Source: Nibribacter ruber
Lineage (GTDB): Bacteria; Bacteroidota; Bacteroidia; Cytophagales; Hymenobacteraceae
DNA length: 64,000 nt
Direction of reading: 5' to 3'
Assembly: GCF_009913235.1 (NCBI RefSeq)
Contig: NZ_CP047897.1
Span: 558,001 to 622,000 of the forward strand
Made by a program: the position numbers and the translations under genes
Shown: in pieces, positions 42,382 to 50,996 of the stretch
Layout: each line of letters begins with the position of its first letter
How positions within the stretch are numbered: position 1 is the stretch's first letter
Notes under the pieces: model-generated
Seen by the model: only the letters and a program-made list of their open reading frames with translations
Databases searched by the model: none
Told to the model about the DNA's origin: nothing

Positions 42382-43768
42382 TTTCTACTTCTGCAGACGG
42401 ATCGTCTTTCAAGTCCTTACTCAACGATTTCTCATCTTTCACGGTTACCTTGTCGCCGTTTTTCAACTGCTTAGAGACGGCTCTGAACGGCCCCGACACT
42501 ACTTCCTGGCCTTTCTGCAGACCAGACAGAATCTGAATGTTGTCAAAGTCGCTGATACCGGTGGTTACTTTCACCATTTTCACGGTGCCTTTGTCATGGA
42601 CAAACACTACCTCGTCAGGACGTTCTTCGGCACGGGCGGGCTTGGCGTTGCCGGCTTCTTCCTCTGATTTCTTGCCAGCGGCTTTCTTGGCCTTGTCGTC
42701 TTCTTTTGCACGGGTGGTTACGGCAGCCAATGGCACTGAAAGCACATTCTCCTGTTGGTCTGTGATGATGTCTACAGAGGCAGTCATACCCGGTCTGAAT
42801 GGCGTGCGGCCATTTTTCTGGATAAGGTCTTTGTAAGAGTCATTGAGCATTCTAATGCGAACCTCAAATTCAGTCACGGCCTCTAGGGAAACGGCGTCTT
42901 TGGCCGTGTTGGCAATAGCCGTCACCACTCCCTTGAACTTGCGGTTGGAGTTGGTGTAAGAATCCACTTCTACAATGGCAGAGTCGCCCAGGCGCACGCG
43001 CACGATGTCATTCTCATTCACGTTCACGCGTATCTCCATGTTGTTAAGGTTGGCTATGCGCATGATTTCAGTACCAGCCATTTGCGAGGTTCCTACCACG
43101 CGTTCGCCTTTCTCCACGTTCAGTTTAGAAACGGTGCCACTTACGGGAGCGTAAATGGTGGTTTTGTTCAGGTTCTTTCTGGATTCCTCCAAAGAGGCCA
43201 AGGAGCTTTGCACGGTAGACTGCGCGGCTCTTACGTTCTGGCGGGCAGCATCTACTTCGGCACGGTTGCCCTCATACTGGGCGCGGCTGGCTTCATACTC
43301 AGACTGTGAAATCACCTTCTGCTTGTAGAGCACCGTGTTGCGATCAAAGACCTGCTTTACGTTTTTGCTGTTGGCCAGGGCTTGGTCTAAGCGGGCTTTG
43401 GCCTGGGCCAGGTTGGCGCGTTGGGTATTCACAGAGGCAGACTGCATCTCCACCATGGACTGGTAGTTGTCAGGGCGTATGCGCAACAACAACTGACCGG
43501 CGCGCACGGAGTCTCCTTCTTTCACGTACAGTTCAGTGATTTCACCAGACACGTCTGGAGAGATTTTTACTTCAATTTCTGGCTGTACTTTGCCAGAAGC
43601 GCTTACTTTTTCTACAATGGTGGTAGGCTTCACCTTGTCCACCATTACCTCAATTCCTTCTTCTTTGCCTATCCACCCTTTTTTCTTTGCCACTAAGGCG
43701 CCAATTAAGAGAAGCACAACCAGGCCCCCTAAAATGTAAATGAGTTTGTTTGATTTGCGTTTAGCCAT
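42374..43768 (-). CDS. Periplasmic efflux adaptor subunit (HlyD/RND-type)
   Basis: 464 residues. An N-terminal membrane anchor (about 8-28, KLIYILGGLVVLLLIGALVA) precedes a lipoyl/barrel-sandwich hybrid domain (EIKVSPDVSGEITELYVKEGDSVR region), a long coiled-coil hairpin (about 85-195) and a beta-barrel domain. A Lys/Glu/Ala-rich insert near residue 375-395 (KEDDKAKKAAGKKSEEEAGN) is atypical and presumably a disordered loop. Such proteins link an inner-membrane pump to a TolC channel. The pump itself is not encoded here. It overlaps gpsA by 8 bases and lies 8 bases after the TolC gene. Confidence 0.92.
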   Translation of the reverse strand: MAKRKSNKLIYILGGLVVLLLIGALVAKKKGWIGKEEGIEVMVDKVKPTTIVEKVSASGKVQPEIEVKISPDVSGEITELYVKEGDSVRAGQLLLRIRPDNYQSMVEMQSASVNTQRANLAQAKARLDQALANSKNVKQVFDRNTVLYKQKVISQSEYEASRAQYEGNRAEVDAARQNVRAAQSTVQSSLASLEESRKNLNKTTIYAPVSGTVSKLNVEKGERVVGTSQMAGTEIMRIANLNNMEIRVNVNENDIVRVRLGDSAIVEVDSYTNSNRKFKGVVTAIANTAKDAVSLEAVTEFEVRIRMLNDSYKDLIQKNGRTPFRPGMTASVDIITDQQENVLSVPLAAVTTRAKEDDKAKKAAGKKSEEEAGNAKPARAEERPDEVVFVHDKGTVKMVKVTTGISDFDNIQILSGLQKGQEVVSGPFRAVSKQLKNGDKVTVKDEKSLSKDLKDDPSAEVEID

Positions 43769-43776
43769 GATCAGGA

Positions 43777-45141
43777 TTATAGGGTGATGGTTTTACCTTG
43801 GTAGAATTCTAATATCTTCAGTTTGAAGGTGTAGTCGTACTTGGCCTGAATGATGTCAGACTGAGCTTTGACCAGGTTGTTGCGGGCCACGTTAAAGTCC
43901 ACGTTGTTGATGAGGCCGTTGTTCAAACGTATCTCGGCGTTTTTGAAGGCCTGCTCAAAAGCCACCAGCTGTTTTTTAGCCGCTACAAACCGCTTCTGGG
44001 CGCCAATGGCGTCTGTGTAGGCCTGTGCAATGGTGTAGTTAAGCTGGTTCTGGGCTATCTCTGAGTTGATTCTGGCGTTGTTGAGGTAGACCTTAGACAG
44101 CTGCACGTTGTTTCTCACCCTGAAACTATTGAAGATGGGGATGTTGAGGTTCAACCCGATGAACTGCCCAAAATTGTCTCTTATTTGCTGAGAATATGGG
44201 TCCTGGTCCGGGAAAAGGTTTGTTTTAGAATACCTGCTGGAAATATTGCCCGAAAGGCTAAGCGTGGGCAGGTAATTGCCGCGCGTTATATCCAACTGCT
44301 TTTGGGCGCTTTGAATTCTAAGCAGTGAACTCTTGATTTCAGGCATGCGCTCCAGCGCCGCTTCAAACACCTGCTGAGAGTTAAAGGCAATCACGGACTG
44401 ATCTGGATCTGGCAAGCTGGGCGTCTCAATGGCAAAAGTGGCCGTATTTGCCTCCTTTAAGTTAAGCAACTGAATCAAGTTTAACTCAGCCAATTCTATC
44501 TGGTTCTGGGCCGTGATGATGTTCAGTTCATCGCTCGCCATCTGGGCATTCAAATCCAGTAGGTTGCTTTCTGGCACGCTGCCCGCTTTGAAGAGTTTTT
44601 CGGTGCGTTCAACCTGTAATTTTGTGAGGTTCAGACGCTCCTGATTCGTTTTCAATAGCTCCTGGTTTAACAGGATTTGCATATAGGCCTGTACCACGTC
44701 CAGGGTGACGTCGTTTTTCACCTTTTCTACGTCCAGAACGCTGGCCTGTTGGTTTAGCCTGCTTTGCTTGATGGAATTCTGCAAACGGTTGCCGCTGTAC
44801 AAGGGAATGGAGCCAGAAACGGAATAGTTGCTGGACTGGTTCTGGGCGTTGAGAGACTCATACGTTACCGGATCATTAAACAAACCGAAGCTGTAGCCAT
44901 AACTGGCGCTTGCGTTCAGAGACGGCAGAAGGTCGTTTCTGGATTGCTTCAAATTGACAGTTGCCTCCTCCACAGAAAGGCCTCTTTGCAGCACCTGAAG
45001 ATTGCTCTTCACTCCTTGGTCCACAGCCTGCTGCAGGGTCCAGACGGTTTCAGAGCCGGTGGCGGTCTGCGCCTGCCCGTAAGAATAAGACCCAATTACT
45101 AAGCCCAGCGTGGCCAGTACAGTTGAAGAGAAATTCCGCAT
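43777..45141 (-). CDS. TolC family outer-membrane channel protein
   Basis: 454 residues from the ATG at 45141 (MRNFSSTVLATLGLVIGSYS), giving a signal peptide ending GQAQ; an ATG four codons upstream at 45153 is an alternative. Two internal repeats of helical hairpins, starting with WTLQQAVDQGVKSNLQVLQR and with ALERMPEIKSSLLRIQSAQK, are typical of the trimeric TolC channel. Together with the adaptor encoded next to it, it should form the outer part of an export system. It starts within a few bases of the sdaAB stop, so these are co-transcribed. Confidence 0.93.
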   Translation of the reverse strand: MRNFSSTVLATLGLVIGSYSYGQAQTATGSETVWTLQQAVDQGVKSNLQVLQRGLSVEEATVNLKQSRNDLLPSLNASASYGYSFGLFNDPVTYESLNAQNQSSNYSVSGSIPLYSGNRLQNSIKQSRLNQQASVLDVEKVKNDVTLDVVQAYMQILLNQELLKTNQERLNLTKLQVERTEKLFKAGSVPESNLLDLNAQMASDELNIITAQNQIELAELNLIQLLNLKEANTATFAIETPSLPDPDQSVIAFNSQQVFEAALERMPEIKSSLLRIQSAQKQLDITRGNYLPTLSLSGNISSRYSKTNLFPDQDPYSQQIRDNFGQFIGLNLNIPIFNSFRVRNNVQLSKVYLNNARINSEIAQNQLNYTIAQAYTDAIGAQKRFVAAKKQLVAFEQAFKNAEIRLNNGLINNVDFNVARNNLVKAQSDIIQAKYDYTFKLKILEFYQGKTITL

Positions 45142-45142
45142 G

Positions 45143-45823
45143 TTATAAATCAATGTTTGGAATATAAATTACATTTTTCACCCATTTGAGCTGGCGTAGG
45201 TACTCCAGCGTGATGGGCCGCAGGCCAGAGTCCATTTCTATGAACTGGCGGGCCAACTCGTTCTTGCCTTTGCGGGACACGTTCATAGTGGCAATGTTGC
45301 AGTCATCATGGGCAATCACGCTGGCAATGAAGGCAATGCTACCGGTTACGTCATCGGCGTCCAGGATGAGCGTGTGCAGATTGGCAGAGAAGTTGGAAGG
45401 AAATCCGTCTACCTCCACAATGCTGATGACCCCGCCGCCTCGGCTCTGGCCAATCACCTCGGCCGTTCTTCCGTCTGCCGCAGTTAAGTTGAGCTTAATG
45501 GTGTTGGGGTGCATGGTAGAGGCGTTGCCCACAGATTTAAAGGTGTAGTGCAAGCCGTTTTCTTTGGCGTGGTCAAAGGCCTCTTTAATGCGGGTATCAT
45601 CCGTCTTATAATCCAATAGACCCGCTACAATGGCTCTGTCACTGCCGTGGCCCTCATAAGTGCGGGCGAAGGAGTTGTAGAACGTGATGACCGCTGAGGT
45701 AGGCTTGGCTCCTAAAATACGAATGGCCGCGCGGGCAATGCGCACCACTCCCGCCGTATGCGAACTGGACGGACCAATCATGACCGGACCAATCATATCA
45801 AAAATGCTGCTTTTCTCTGCCAT
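45143..45823 (-). CDS. sdaAB: L-serine ammonia-lyase (iron-sulfur type), beta subunit
   Basis: 226 residues. The motif GPVMIGPSSSHTAGVVRIAR (12-31) and the following SFARTYEGHGSDRAIVAGLL match the beta domain of Fe-S dependent L-serine dehydratase, which converts serine to pyruvate and ammonia. An ACT-like domain (LHTLILDADDVTGSIAFIAS onward) occupies the C-terminal third. The alpha subunit that carries the cluster cysteines is not in this window. It heads the leftward run with TolC, adaptor and gpsA. Confidence 0.95.
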   Translation of the reverse strand: MAEKSSIFDMIGPVMIGPSSSHTAGVVRIARAAIRILGAKPTSAVITFYNSFARTYEGHGSDRAIVAGLLDYKTDDTRIKEAFDHAKENGLHYTFKSVGNASTMHPNTIKLNLTAADGRTAEVIGQSRGGGVISIVEVDGFPSNFSANLHTLILDADDVTGSIAFIASVIAHDDCNIATMNVSRKGKNELARQFIEMDSGLRPITLEYLRQLKWVKNVIYIPNIDL

Positions 45824-46039
45824 AGTAAGTCTTCTTCCTAAACCAAAGGTATAAAATCTGTTCGCCTATTGGCAGAGAGTATCTTATTTTTTAGATATAT
45901 CTCTGTGGCCAGAGTTATTTTTTGGCCGGCAGATGCGATAGAAATTGGCAATACTGACAATTGTCACCTCCACTCCCACTTTCTTTTATTTACTTTGTCG
46001 CAGGTTTTCATTGAATCTTACACTCTTTCTGAAAAATAT

Positions 46040-47008
46040 ATGGCAGATCCTATCTTTAAGCCTGAGGTGTTAGAAATGCTAAGCAGGCTGGAGCAGAAAT
46101 ACCAACCCCTGGGCCAGGACCTGGCCTCTTACCTGGAGGGCTTGCTGTATTCAGACTTTCTCAACTACTGGGACTACATTCACCTGGACACCCTGCTGAG
46201 CCTGCAGAACCCCAGAACCAAAATCCCCGATGAGGAGATCTTCATCATGTACCACCAGATCACCGAGCTGTATTTCAAGCTCTGCCTGCATGAGTACACC
46301 CAGATTGGCCAGGACCCTGCGCCCACCGCCGCCATGCTCACCATGCGCGTGGGCCGCATCAACCGGTATTTTGAAAACCTCATCAATTCTTTTGAGGTGA
46401 TGGTAGACGGCATGGACCAGAAAGAATTCCTCAAGTTTAGGATGGCGCTCATGCCGGCCAGTGGTTTCCAGAGCGTGCAGTACCGCATGATAGAGATCAG
46501 CTCCACGGACTTGCGCAACCTCACCGACAAAGCCCGCCGCGAGGCCCTGGGCCTGCAGACTACCCATGAGGAAATGTTTGGCTGCATCTACTGGAAAGAA
46601 GGTGCCACAGAAGCTGCCACTGGTGCCAAGACGCTCACCCTCCTGCAATTTGAGGACAAGTATTCTGAGCAGCTAATTGCCCATGCCCGCGAGTACCAGC
46701 ACAAAAACATACTTTCTGTGTTCAAGCGCCTGTCTACAGAAGAGCAACAAAACGAAAAACTGATTAGCCACCTCAAGGAACTGGACAGCAACGTGAACGT
46801 GAACTGGCCGCTCATGCACTACAAATCTGCCGTGCGCTACTTGCAACGCGACCCAGACGTAATTGCGGCCACCGGCGGCACCAACTGGCAAAAGTATTTG
46901 CCTCCCAAATTCCAGAAGCGCATCTTCTACCCTAATCTCTGGACCCAGGAAGAAATGGACAACTGGGGCAAAGGCTGGGTCAACAGCATCATTGGCGAAG
47001 TAGATTAA
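46040..47008 (+). CDS. Tryptophan 2,3-dioxygenase family protein
   Basis: 322 residues from the ATG at 46040 (MADPIFKPEVLEML). An in-frame upstream extension to 45869 lacks family similarity and was rejected. The heme dioxygenase blocks are FLNYWDYIHLDTLLSLQ (near 37-53), DEEIFIMYHQITELYFKL with the proximal His region, and LMPASGFQSVQYRMIE (near 137-152). The enzyme opens the indole ring of tryptophan to N-formylkynurenine, the first step of the kynurenine route. The following A/T-rich repeat (47008-47044) starts at the stop codon. No other kynurenine genes are near, so the symbol is left open. Confidence 0.93.
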   Translation: MADPIFKPEVLEMLSRLEQKYQPLGQDLASYLEGLLYSDFLNYWDYIHLDTLLSLQNPRTKIPDEEIFIMYHQITELYFKLCLHEYTQIGQDPAPTAAMLTMRVGRINRYFENLINSFEVMVDGMDQKEFLKFRMALMPASGFQSVQYRMIEISSTDLRNLTDKARREALGLQTTHEEMFGCIYWKEGATEAATGAKTLTLLQFEDKYSEQLIAHAREYQHKNILSVFKRLSTEEQQNEKLISHLKELDSNVNVNWPLMHYKSAVRYLQRDPDVIAATGGTNWQKYLPPKFQKRIFYPNLWTQEEMDNWGKGWVNSIIGEVD

Positions 47009-47044
47009 ATTTGGAGATTTGAAGATTTGGAAATTTGAAGATGT
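47008..47044. repeat. Second repeat family, copy A (GATTTGAAGATTTGGAAA type)
   Basis: A tandem-like series of the units GAGATTTGAAGATTTGG and AAATTTGAAGATG directly after the dioxygenase stop. The same words recur at 60970-61037. It is purine-rich on the plus strand and not palindromic here. Confidence 0.7.
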
Positions 47045-47196
47045 GCTATCTTCTGTCTGTGATGGAAGGTTTTGCATTGAGTAAGTAGCTCCCGCCCTTG
47101 TTGCGTGTTATCATCAACAAGAGCAATGCCGCTTCAAATTCTCTACGCTCATTTCCATTTAAAATAAGCTCATCGGCTTTACCTAAACTTGAAATT

Positions 47197-47234
47197 CGTT
47201 TTTGGCCTGTTTTCTGGGAAAGAGGCTAAAAACG
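47197..47234. repeat. 38-bp palindromic element, copy 14
   Basis: Left arm CGTTTTTGGCCTGTTTT, centre CTGG, right part GAAAGAGGCTAAAAACG. Short flanking arms AAATT/AATTT (47192-47239) extend the palindrome. It is between co-directional genes. Confidence 0.95.
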
Positions 47235-47271
47235 AATTTTCTTTTTGTGCCGTCTGTTATGCTGGCTGCCG

Positions 47272-47279
47272 TATCTTTG
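47272..47279 (+). promoter_or_regulatory. Probable -7 box of the FAD oxidoreductase gene
   Basis: TATCTTTG, an exact match to the Bacteroidota -7 consensus TAnnTTTG, 71 bases before the ATG. A TTTTTG lies 24 bases upstream, a slightly long spacing for the -33 element. Confidence 0.55.
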
Positions 47280-47350
47280 CGGTAAAAATGCGGCTATAAA
47301 AAGCACCGTTTACAGATAACACTTTAAGGCTAACTACCTTACCTGTATTT

Positions 47351-48928
47351 ATGAAGAAAGAACTTGACGTGGTCCTGGCCCCAGAGGTGGCCTATGATCC
47401 TGCCCTCCTGAACCAGGAACTGTTGCAACTGGCCGGTCTTACCCCAGAAGAACCATCGGCGTACATCCATAAAATTAAGCGCTCCATTGACGCCCGTGGC
47501 CGCCAGGTACAGGTAAAAGTAAGAGCAGATGTGTATGCCCAGGCCCCCGATGTATCTCAACTCATTCCCACCCATCCCTACCCAGAATTAAAGCCAGACG
47601 CCAAGCGGGTTCTGATAGTTGGTGCCGGTTCGGCGGGTTTGTTTGCGGCTTTGCGGTGTGTACAGCTGGGATTGAAACCGGTGGTCTTGGAAAGAGGCAA
47701 AGACGTGCGCGCCCGAAGACGTGATTTGGCGGCCATCAACAAAGACCACGTTGTCAACCCAGACTCTAATTATTGTTTTGGAGAAGGCGGGGCGGGAACC
47801 TACTCAGACGGCAAGCTGTACACAAGGTCCAAAAAACGGGGAGATGTGCAGCGCATCCTACAAATTCTAGTGCAGCACGGCGCCACCCAGGATATTCTCT
47901 TTGACGCCCATCCGCATATTGGCACCAACAAACTTCCCATTTTGATTTCTCAGATTCGGGAAACCATTCTCCAGGCCGGCGGCGAAATCCATTTTGACAC
48001 CCGCGTCACAGACTTTATAGTGGAAGGCAAACAGATGCGGGGTGTGCACACGGCCACCGGTCAAACCTTTGAAGGCGAGGCCGTGATTCTGGCCACCGGC
48101 CACTCGGCCCGTGATATTTACGAACTGCTGCACGCCAAAAACATTCTCATTGAGGCCAAGCCGTTTGCCATGGGCGTGCGCGTGGAGCATCAGCAGAGTT
48201 TGATAGACGGCATCCAGTACCACTGCAATGGTGACCGCGGAAACTATTTACCGGCAGCCAGTTATGCCTTGGTGCAACAGGTAGATTACAAGGGACAGCA
48301 GCGCGGCGTTTTCTCGTTTTGCATGTGCCCTGGCGGGTTCATCGTGCCTTCGGCTACCGCTCCCGGCGAGGTGGTGGTGAACGGCATGTCGCCTAGCCGC
48401 CGCGATTCTAAGTTTGCCAACTCGGGTATTGTAGTGGCCATAAACCTGGAAGACATGGACCTGAAAAACCACGGTGCCTTGGCGGGCCTCAGGTTACAGC
48501 AAATCATGGAACAAAGAGCCTGTGCCGTGGCGGGTGGAACCCAGGTGGCGCCGGCCCAACGCCTGCAGGACTTCGTGAAAGGAAAAGTTTCTTCTTCTTT
48601 GTTAGAGACTTCTTACCAACCCGGTTTGGCCAGTGTAGACATGCTGGACGTTTTGCCTCCTATGATTGGACAGCGGTTGCGGGGTGGTTTTCAGGAGTTC
48701 GGGTACAAGATGCGGGGCTACCTCACCAATGAAGCGCAGATTGTGGGCGTTGAGAGCAGGACTTCCTCGCCGGTACGCATTCCTAGAGATAAAGAAACAT
48801 TGCAGCATCCGCAGATTCAGAACCTGTTCCCGTGTGCCGAAGGTGCGGGGTATGCCGGGGGCATTGTGTCTGCCGCCATGGACGGGGAACGCTGCGCCGA
48901 GCAGGTGGCCTTGCTCATTCAACGCTAA
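47351..48928 (+). CDS. FAD-dependent oxidoreductase (YtfP/HI0933-like)
   Basis: 525 residues. An N-terminal region of about 80 residues (with RSIDARGRQVQVKVRADVYA) precedes a Rossmann-type dinucleotide fold with VLIVGAGSAGLFAALR (about 86-101), ERGKDVRARRRD, GTYSDGKLYTRSKKRGD and AVILATGHSARDIYELL. The C-terminal signature EGAGYAGGIVSAAMDGERCA closes the FAD domain. These proteins are cytoplasmic flavoproteins of largely unknown substrate in Bacteroidota. It is followed by a spacer with palindromic element copy 15 and then the CoA-binding gene. Confidence 0.88.
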   Translation: MKKELDVVLAPEVAYDPALLNQELLQLAGLTPEEPSAYIHKIKRSIDARGRQVQVKVRADVYAQAPDVSQLIPTHPYPELKPDAKRVLIVGAGSAGLFAALRCVQLGLKPVVLERGKDVRARRRDLAAINKDHVVNPDSNYCFGEGGAGTYSDGKLYTRSKKRGDVQRILQILVQHGATQDILFDAHPHIGTNKLPILISQIRETILQAGGEIHFDTRVTDFIVEGKQMRGVHTATGQTFEGEAVILATGHSARDIYELLHAKNILIEAKPFAMGVRVEHQQSLIDGIQYHCNGDRGNYLPAASYALVQQVDYKGQQRGVFSFCMCPGGFIVPSATAPGEVVVNGMSPSRRDSKFANSGIVVAINLEDMDLKNHGALAGLRLQQIMEQRACAVAGGTQVAPAQRLQDFVKGKVSSSLLETSYQPGLASVDMLDVLPPMIGQRLRGGFQEFGYKMRGYLTNEAQIVGVESRTSSPVRIPRDKETLQHPQIQNLFPCAEGAGYAGGIVSAAMDGERCAEQVALLIQR

Positions 48929-48963
48929 CCCAAGGTGCCGTAAGCAAGTATAAGCTCATAGGT

Positions 48964-49001
48964 CGTTTTTGACCTGTTTTCTGGAAAATAACCGAAAAAC
49001 G
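48964..49001. repeat. 38-bp palindromic element, copy 15, abutting a start codon
   Basis: Left arm CGTTTTTGACCTGTTTT, centre CTGG, right part AAAATAACCGAAAAACG. Its last base directly precedes the ATG of the CoA-binding protein gene, so the hairpin covers the ribosome-binding region. Confidence 0.9.
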
Positions 49002-49361
49002 ATGAAAAAGACAGTTGTAATAGGCGCTTCAGATAATCCGTCTAGGTTCAGTTACCGGGCGGTGCACCAGCTAAAGAACTATGGTCATGAGGTTGTGCCC
49101 GTGGGCATCAGAAAAGGCGAAGTGGCGGGTTTGCCCATCTCCTTGGACAAGCCCTCAGTAGACGAAGTAGACACCGTGACCATGTACGTGGGGCCGCAGA
49201 ACCAGCCCAGTTGGTATGACTATATTCTCTCCCTCAAACCCAAGCGCATCATCTTTAATCCGGGCACCGAGAATTATGAATTTGAAAAAAAGGCGCAGGA
49301 GCAGAACATAGAAACCCTGCACGCCTGTACGCTGGTCATGCTCTCCGTCGGAAATTACTAA
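49002..49361 (+). CDS. CoA-binding protein (CoA_binding_2 family)
   Basis: 119 residues from the ATG at 49002 (MKKTVVIGASDNPSRFSYRA). A frame from 48969 runs through the palindromic element and was rejected. The Rossmann-like CoA-binding fold is shown by VVIGASDNPSRFSYRAVHQL and YGHEVVPVGIRKGEVAGLPI, with RIIFNPGTENYEFEKKAQE and ACTLVMLSVGNY at the C-terminus. The biochemical role is unknown; cytoplasmic. The 5' leader is the palindromic element itself. Confidence 0.88.
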   Translation: MKKTVVIGASDNPSRFSYRAVHQLKNYGHEVVPVGIRKGEVAGLPISLDKPSVDEVDTVTMYVGPQNQPSWYDYILSLKPKRIIFNPGTENYEFEKKAQEQNIETLHACTLVMLSVGNY

Positions 49362-49403
49362 GCAAAGTATTTGCTGCCAAGGCAGGGTATTTATTCAAGA
49401 GGT

Positions 49404-49441
49404 CGTTTTTAGGTTGTTTTAGAGAAAACAGCCTAAAAACG
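49404..49441. repeat. 38-bp palindromic element, copy 16
   Basis: Left arm CGTTTTTAGGTTGTTTT, centre AGAG, right arm AAAACAGCCTAAAAACG. Flanking arms AAGAGGT/ACCTCTT (49397-49448) extend the palindrome. Relative to the consensus the stem has compensatory or G-T wobble changes at several positions (AGGTTG with CAGCCT). Confidence 0.95.
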
Positions 49442-49643
49442 ACCTCTTCCATTTTACAGGCTTCAAGAAAGCCAACCACTCAAAAGGAAGAGAGTTAAGA
49501 TTTTATCCTGCGGATTGGGAAAATTAGGTATCCAATCCTCCCCTTTCACCTTTAATATGATTCCGGGCATTTTTCCTTTTTGCGAAAAGACTACTTCTTC
49601 AACTTCGGGAAGACGTTTCACTTGCAGGTGGCTGCAAAAGAAA

Positions 49644-49685
49644 AGCAGAAGTAAAAACTACTTAAAAAGTAGGCCTACTTCTGCT
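49644..49685. terminator. Inverted repeat, possible terminator
   Basis: Arms AGCAGAAGTA and TACTTCTGCT with an A/T-rich loop of 22 bases, in a convergent gap 282 bases after the CoA-binding gene. The loop is long and no clear T-run follows, so terminator function is uncertain. Confidence 0.4.
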
Positions 49686-49700
49686 TCTAAACTTTAAGGT

Positions 49701-49738
49701 TGTTTTTGGCTTGTTTTCCAGGAAATACGCCAAAAACG
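49701..49738. repeat. 38-bp palindromic element, copy 17
   Basis: Left arm TGTTTTTGGCTTGTTTT (the first base is T, not C), centre CCAG, right part GAAATACGCCAAAAACG. Flanking arms AAGGT/ACCTT extend the palindrome (49696-49743). It lies 21 bases from the rhodanese stop. Confidence 0.9.
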
Positions 49739-49759
49739 ACCTTCTTTTTTTAACCTGGT

Positions 49760-50149
49760 TTATTTCTTGTCCTCTACAGGCAGGCCGCCTTCTTTAAGCT
49801 GATTGAACGCGCCTACGTTGTAGACTTTGGTAAAGCCTGCATCCAGCATGAGTTTGGCGGCTTGGCCGCTTCGGTTGCCAGAGGCGCAATACAGGTAGTA
49901 AGTCTTGTCCTTGTCCCAGCCCGCGAAGTCCTTGGCAAACTGCCCGCCTCTAAAATCTGAGAGCAGCGCTGCCTGCAAGTGGCCGGCGGCAAATTCTTCT
50001 GGCGTACGCACGTCTACCACCACGCCTTTTTCTTTCTGGGCTAAGGTTTTAAACTGCGAAGGTGACAGTTGTTCAGGCGATTTCTGTTGTGCGCATGCTC
50101 CTAAGAACGTCATGCTGAGGGCTAACATAAGTACAAGCGTTTTCATCAT
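49760..50149 (-). CDS. Rhodanese domain lipoprotein
   Basis: 129 residues. The signal ends in lipobox FLGAC (Cys19), and a single rhodanese domain follows: VVVDVRTPEEFAAGHLQAAL (43-62) and the active-site loop YCASGNRSG (Cys88 onward). Rhodaneses transfer sulfane sulfur; as a periplasmic lipoprotein this one is probably involved in sulfur or redox handling at the envelope. Either of two adjacent ATG codons may start it. It is transcribed alone. Confidence 0.93.
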   Translation of the reverse strand: MMKTLVLMLALSMTFLGACAQQKSPEQLSPSQFKTLAQKEKGVVVDVRTPEEFAAGHLQAALLSDFRGGQFAKDFAGWDKDKTYYLYCASGNRSGQAAKLMLDAGFTKVYNVGAFNQLKEGGLPVEDKK

Positions 50150-50445
50150 TTCTATAGTGGATTAAGGTACAAATCATGAGCAATTGCTAATTTAGCTAAT
50201 AATTGGACAAAGGCAGTGGGTTAGCTTGTTGCTCTTGCTCATTGAAGTGAAAACAAGGACGGCTGCGTAAAAGGTCAATTATTTTTTAAACATCGTAAAA
50301 GCTTAAAATAGAGTAGATTATATTTTGCGCTATTCCCCTGCCCAAAGTTTTTACGATTTTTCTCCTCCTGTAGGCAACCTGAACGCAGGGTGCTGCATCT
50401 TACCATCAAACAGCCACAGCAACTATCGCTTAAAATTTTACCATC
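50150..50445. other. Divergent gap between rhodanese and ECF sigma genes
   Basis: 296 bases without a gene and without a palindromic element. There are no strong promoter matches; an A/T-rich stretch with AATAATTGG lies near the rhodanese start. The ECF operon promoter should lie between about 50280 and 50440 but was not recognised. Confidence 0.4.
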
Positions 50446-50985
50446 GTGAACGAAAAAGATCTGGTTAAGGCACTGCAGACCGGCGATGCAAAAGCCCAGC
50501 GCTTCTTGTACGAACGCTACGGCGGCCCCATGATGGGTGTCTGTCTGCGGTATCTCAAGAACGAAATGGACGCAGAGGAGGTCTTGATCAACGGGTTCAT
50601 GAAAGTGTACCATAACGTGAACAGGTTTGAAGAAAAGGGAAGTTTTGAAGGCTGGGTAAGACGCATCATGGTCAATGAGGCGCTGCAGTACCTGAGAAAG
50701 AAAGAACCTCTGCACCTGGCCATTGAGAAGGAGCACATTCACCTGGCCTCTGAAGATGCCACCCCAGACAGTGACATGTCTGCCGAGGAGATGATGGAGA
50801 TGCTGCATGACCTGCCGGCCGGCTATAGAGCGGTCTTCAACTTGTACGCCATTGAAGGCTACTCGCACAAAGAGATTGGGGAGATGCTCAACATTAGTGA
50901 AGGCACCTCCAAGTCACAGTTAAGCAAAGCCAGAGCCATGCTGCAACGCATGCTGGCAGAACAAGGAATCACGATTGATATCTAA
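50446..50985 (+). CDS. ECF-type RNA polymerase sigma factor
   Basis: 179 residues from a GTG start, which begins the domain correctly (MNEKDLVKALQTGDAKAQRF). Region 2 is QRFLYERYGGPMMGVCLRYL through GSFEGWVRRIMVNEALQYLR (about 18-85), and region 4 is LHDLPAGYRAVFNLYAIEGY with SHKEIGEMLNISEGTSKSQL (about 120-160). It directs transcription of a stress-type regulon. It is followed after 11 bases by a membrane protein that should be its anti-sigma factor, and then by a beta-barrel protein. Confidence 0.94.
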   Translation: MNEKDLVKALQTGDAKAQRFLYERYGGPMMGVCLRYLKNEMDAEEVLINGFMKVYHNVNRFEEKGSFEGWVRRIMVNEALQYLRKKEPLHLAIEKEHIHLASEDATPDSDMSAEEMMEMLHDLPAGYRAVFNLYAIEGYSHKEIGEMLNISEGTSKSQLSKARAMLQRMLAEQGITIDI

Positions 50986-50996
50986 CCCATACAGAT

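Larger units (their letters stand above)
47009..47350. other. Gap between the dioxygenase and FAD oxidoreductase genes
   Basis: 342 bases without a gene. It holds the second repeat family (47008-47044), palindromic element copy 14 (47197-47234) and a promoter-like TATCTTTG box (47272-47279). No other open frame or hairpin was seen between 47045 and 47190. Confidence 0.7.
49362..49759. other. Convergent gap with two palindromic elements and a third inverted repeat
   Basis: 398 bases between the CoA-binding and rhodanese stops, with element copies 16 and 17 and, between them, an inverted repeat with arms AGCAGAAGTA/TACTTCTGCT (49644-49685). No gene was seen; short open frames here are not supported. 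Confidence 0.75.

Noticed and set aside
48969..49001. Longer N-terminus of the CoA-binding protein
   Set aside because: It is encoded by the palindromic element and has no family similarity; the Rossmann strand begins at MKKTVVIGAS.
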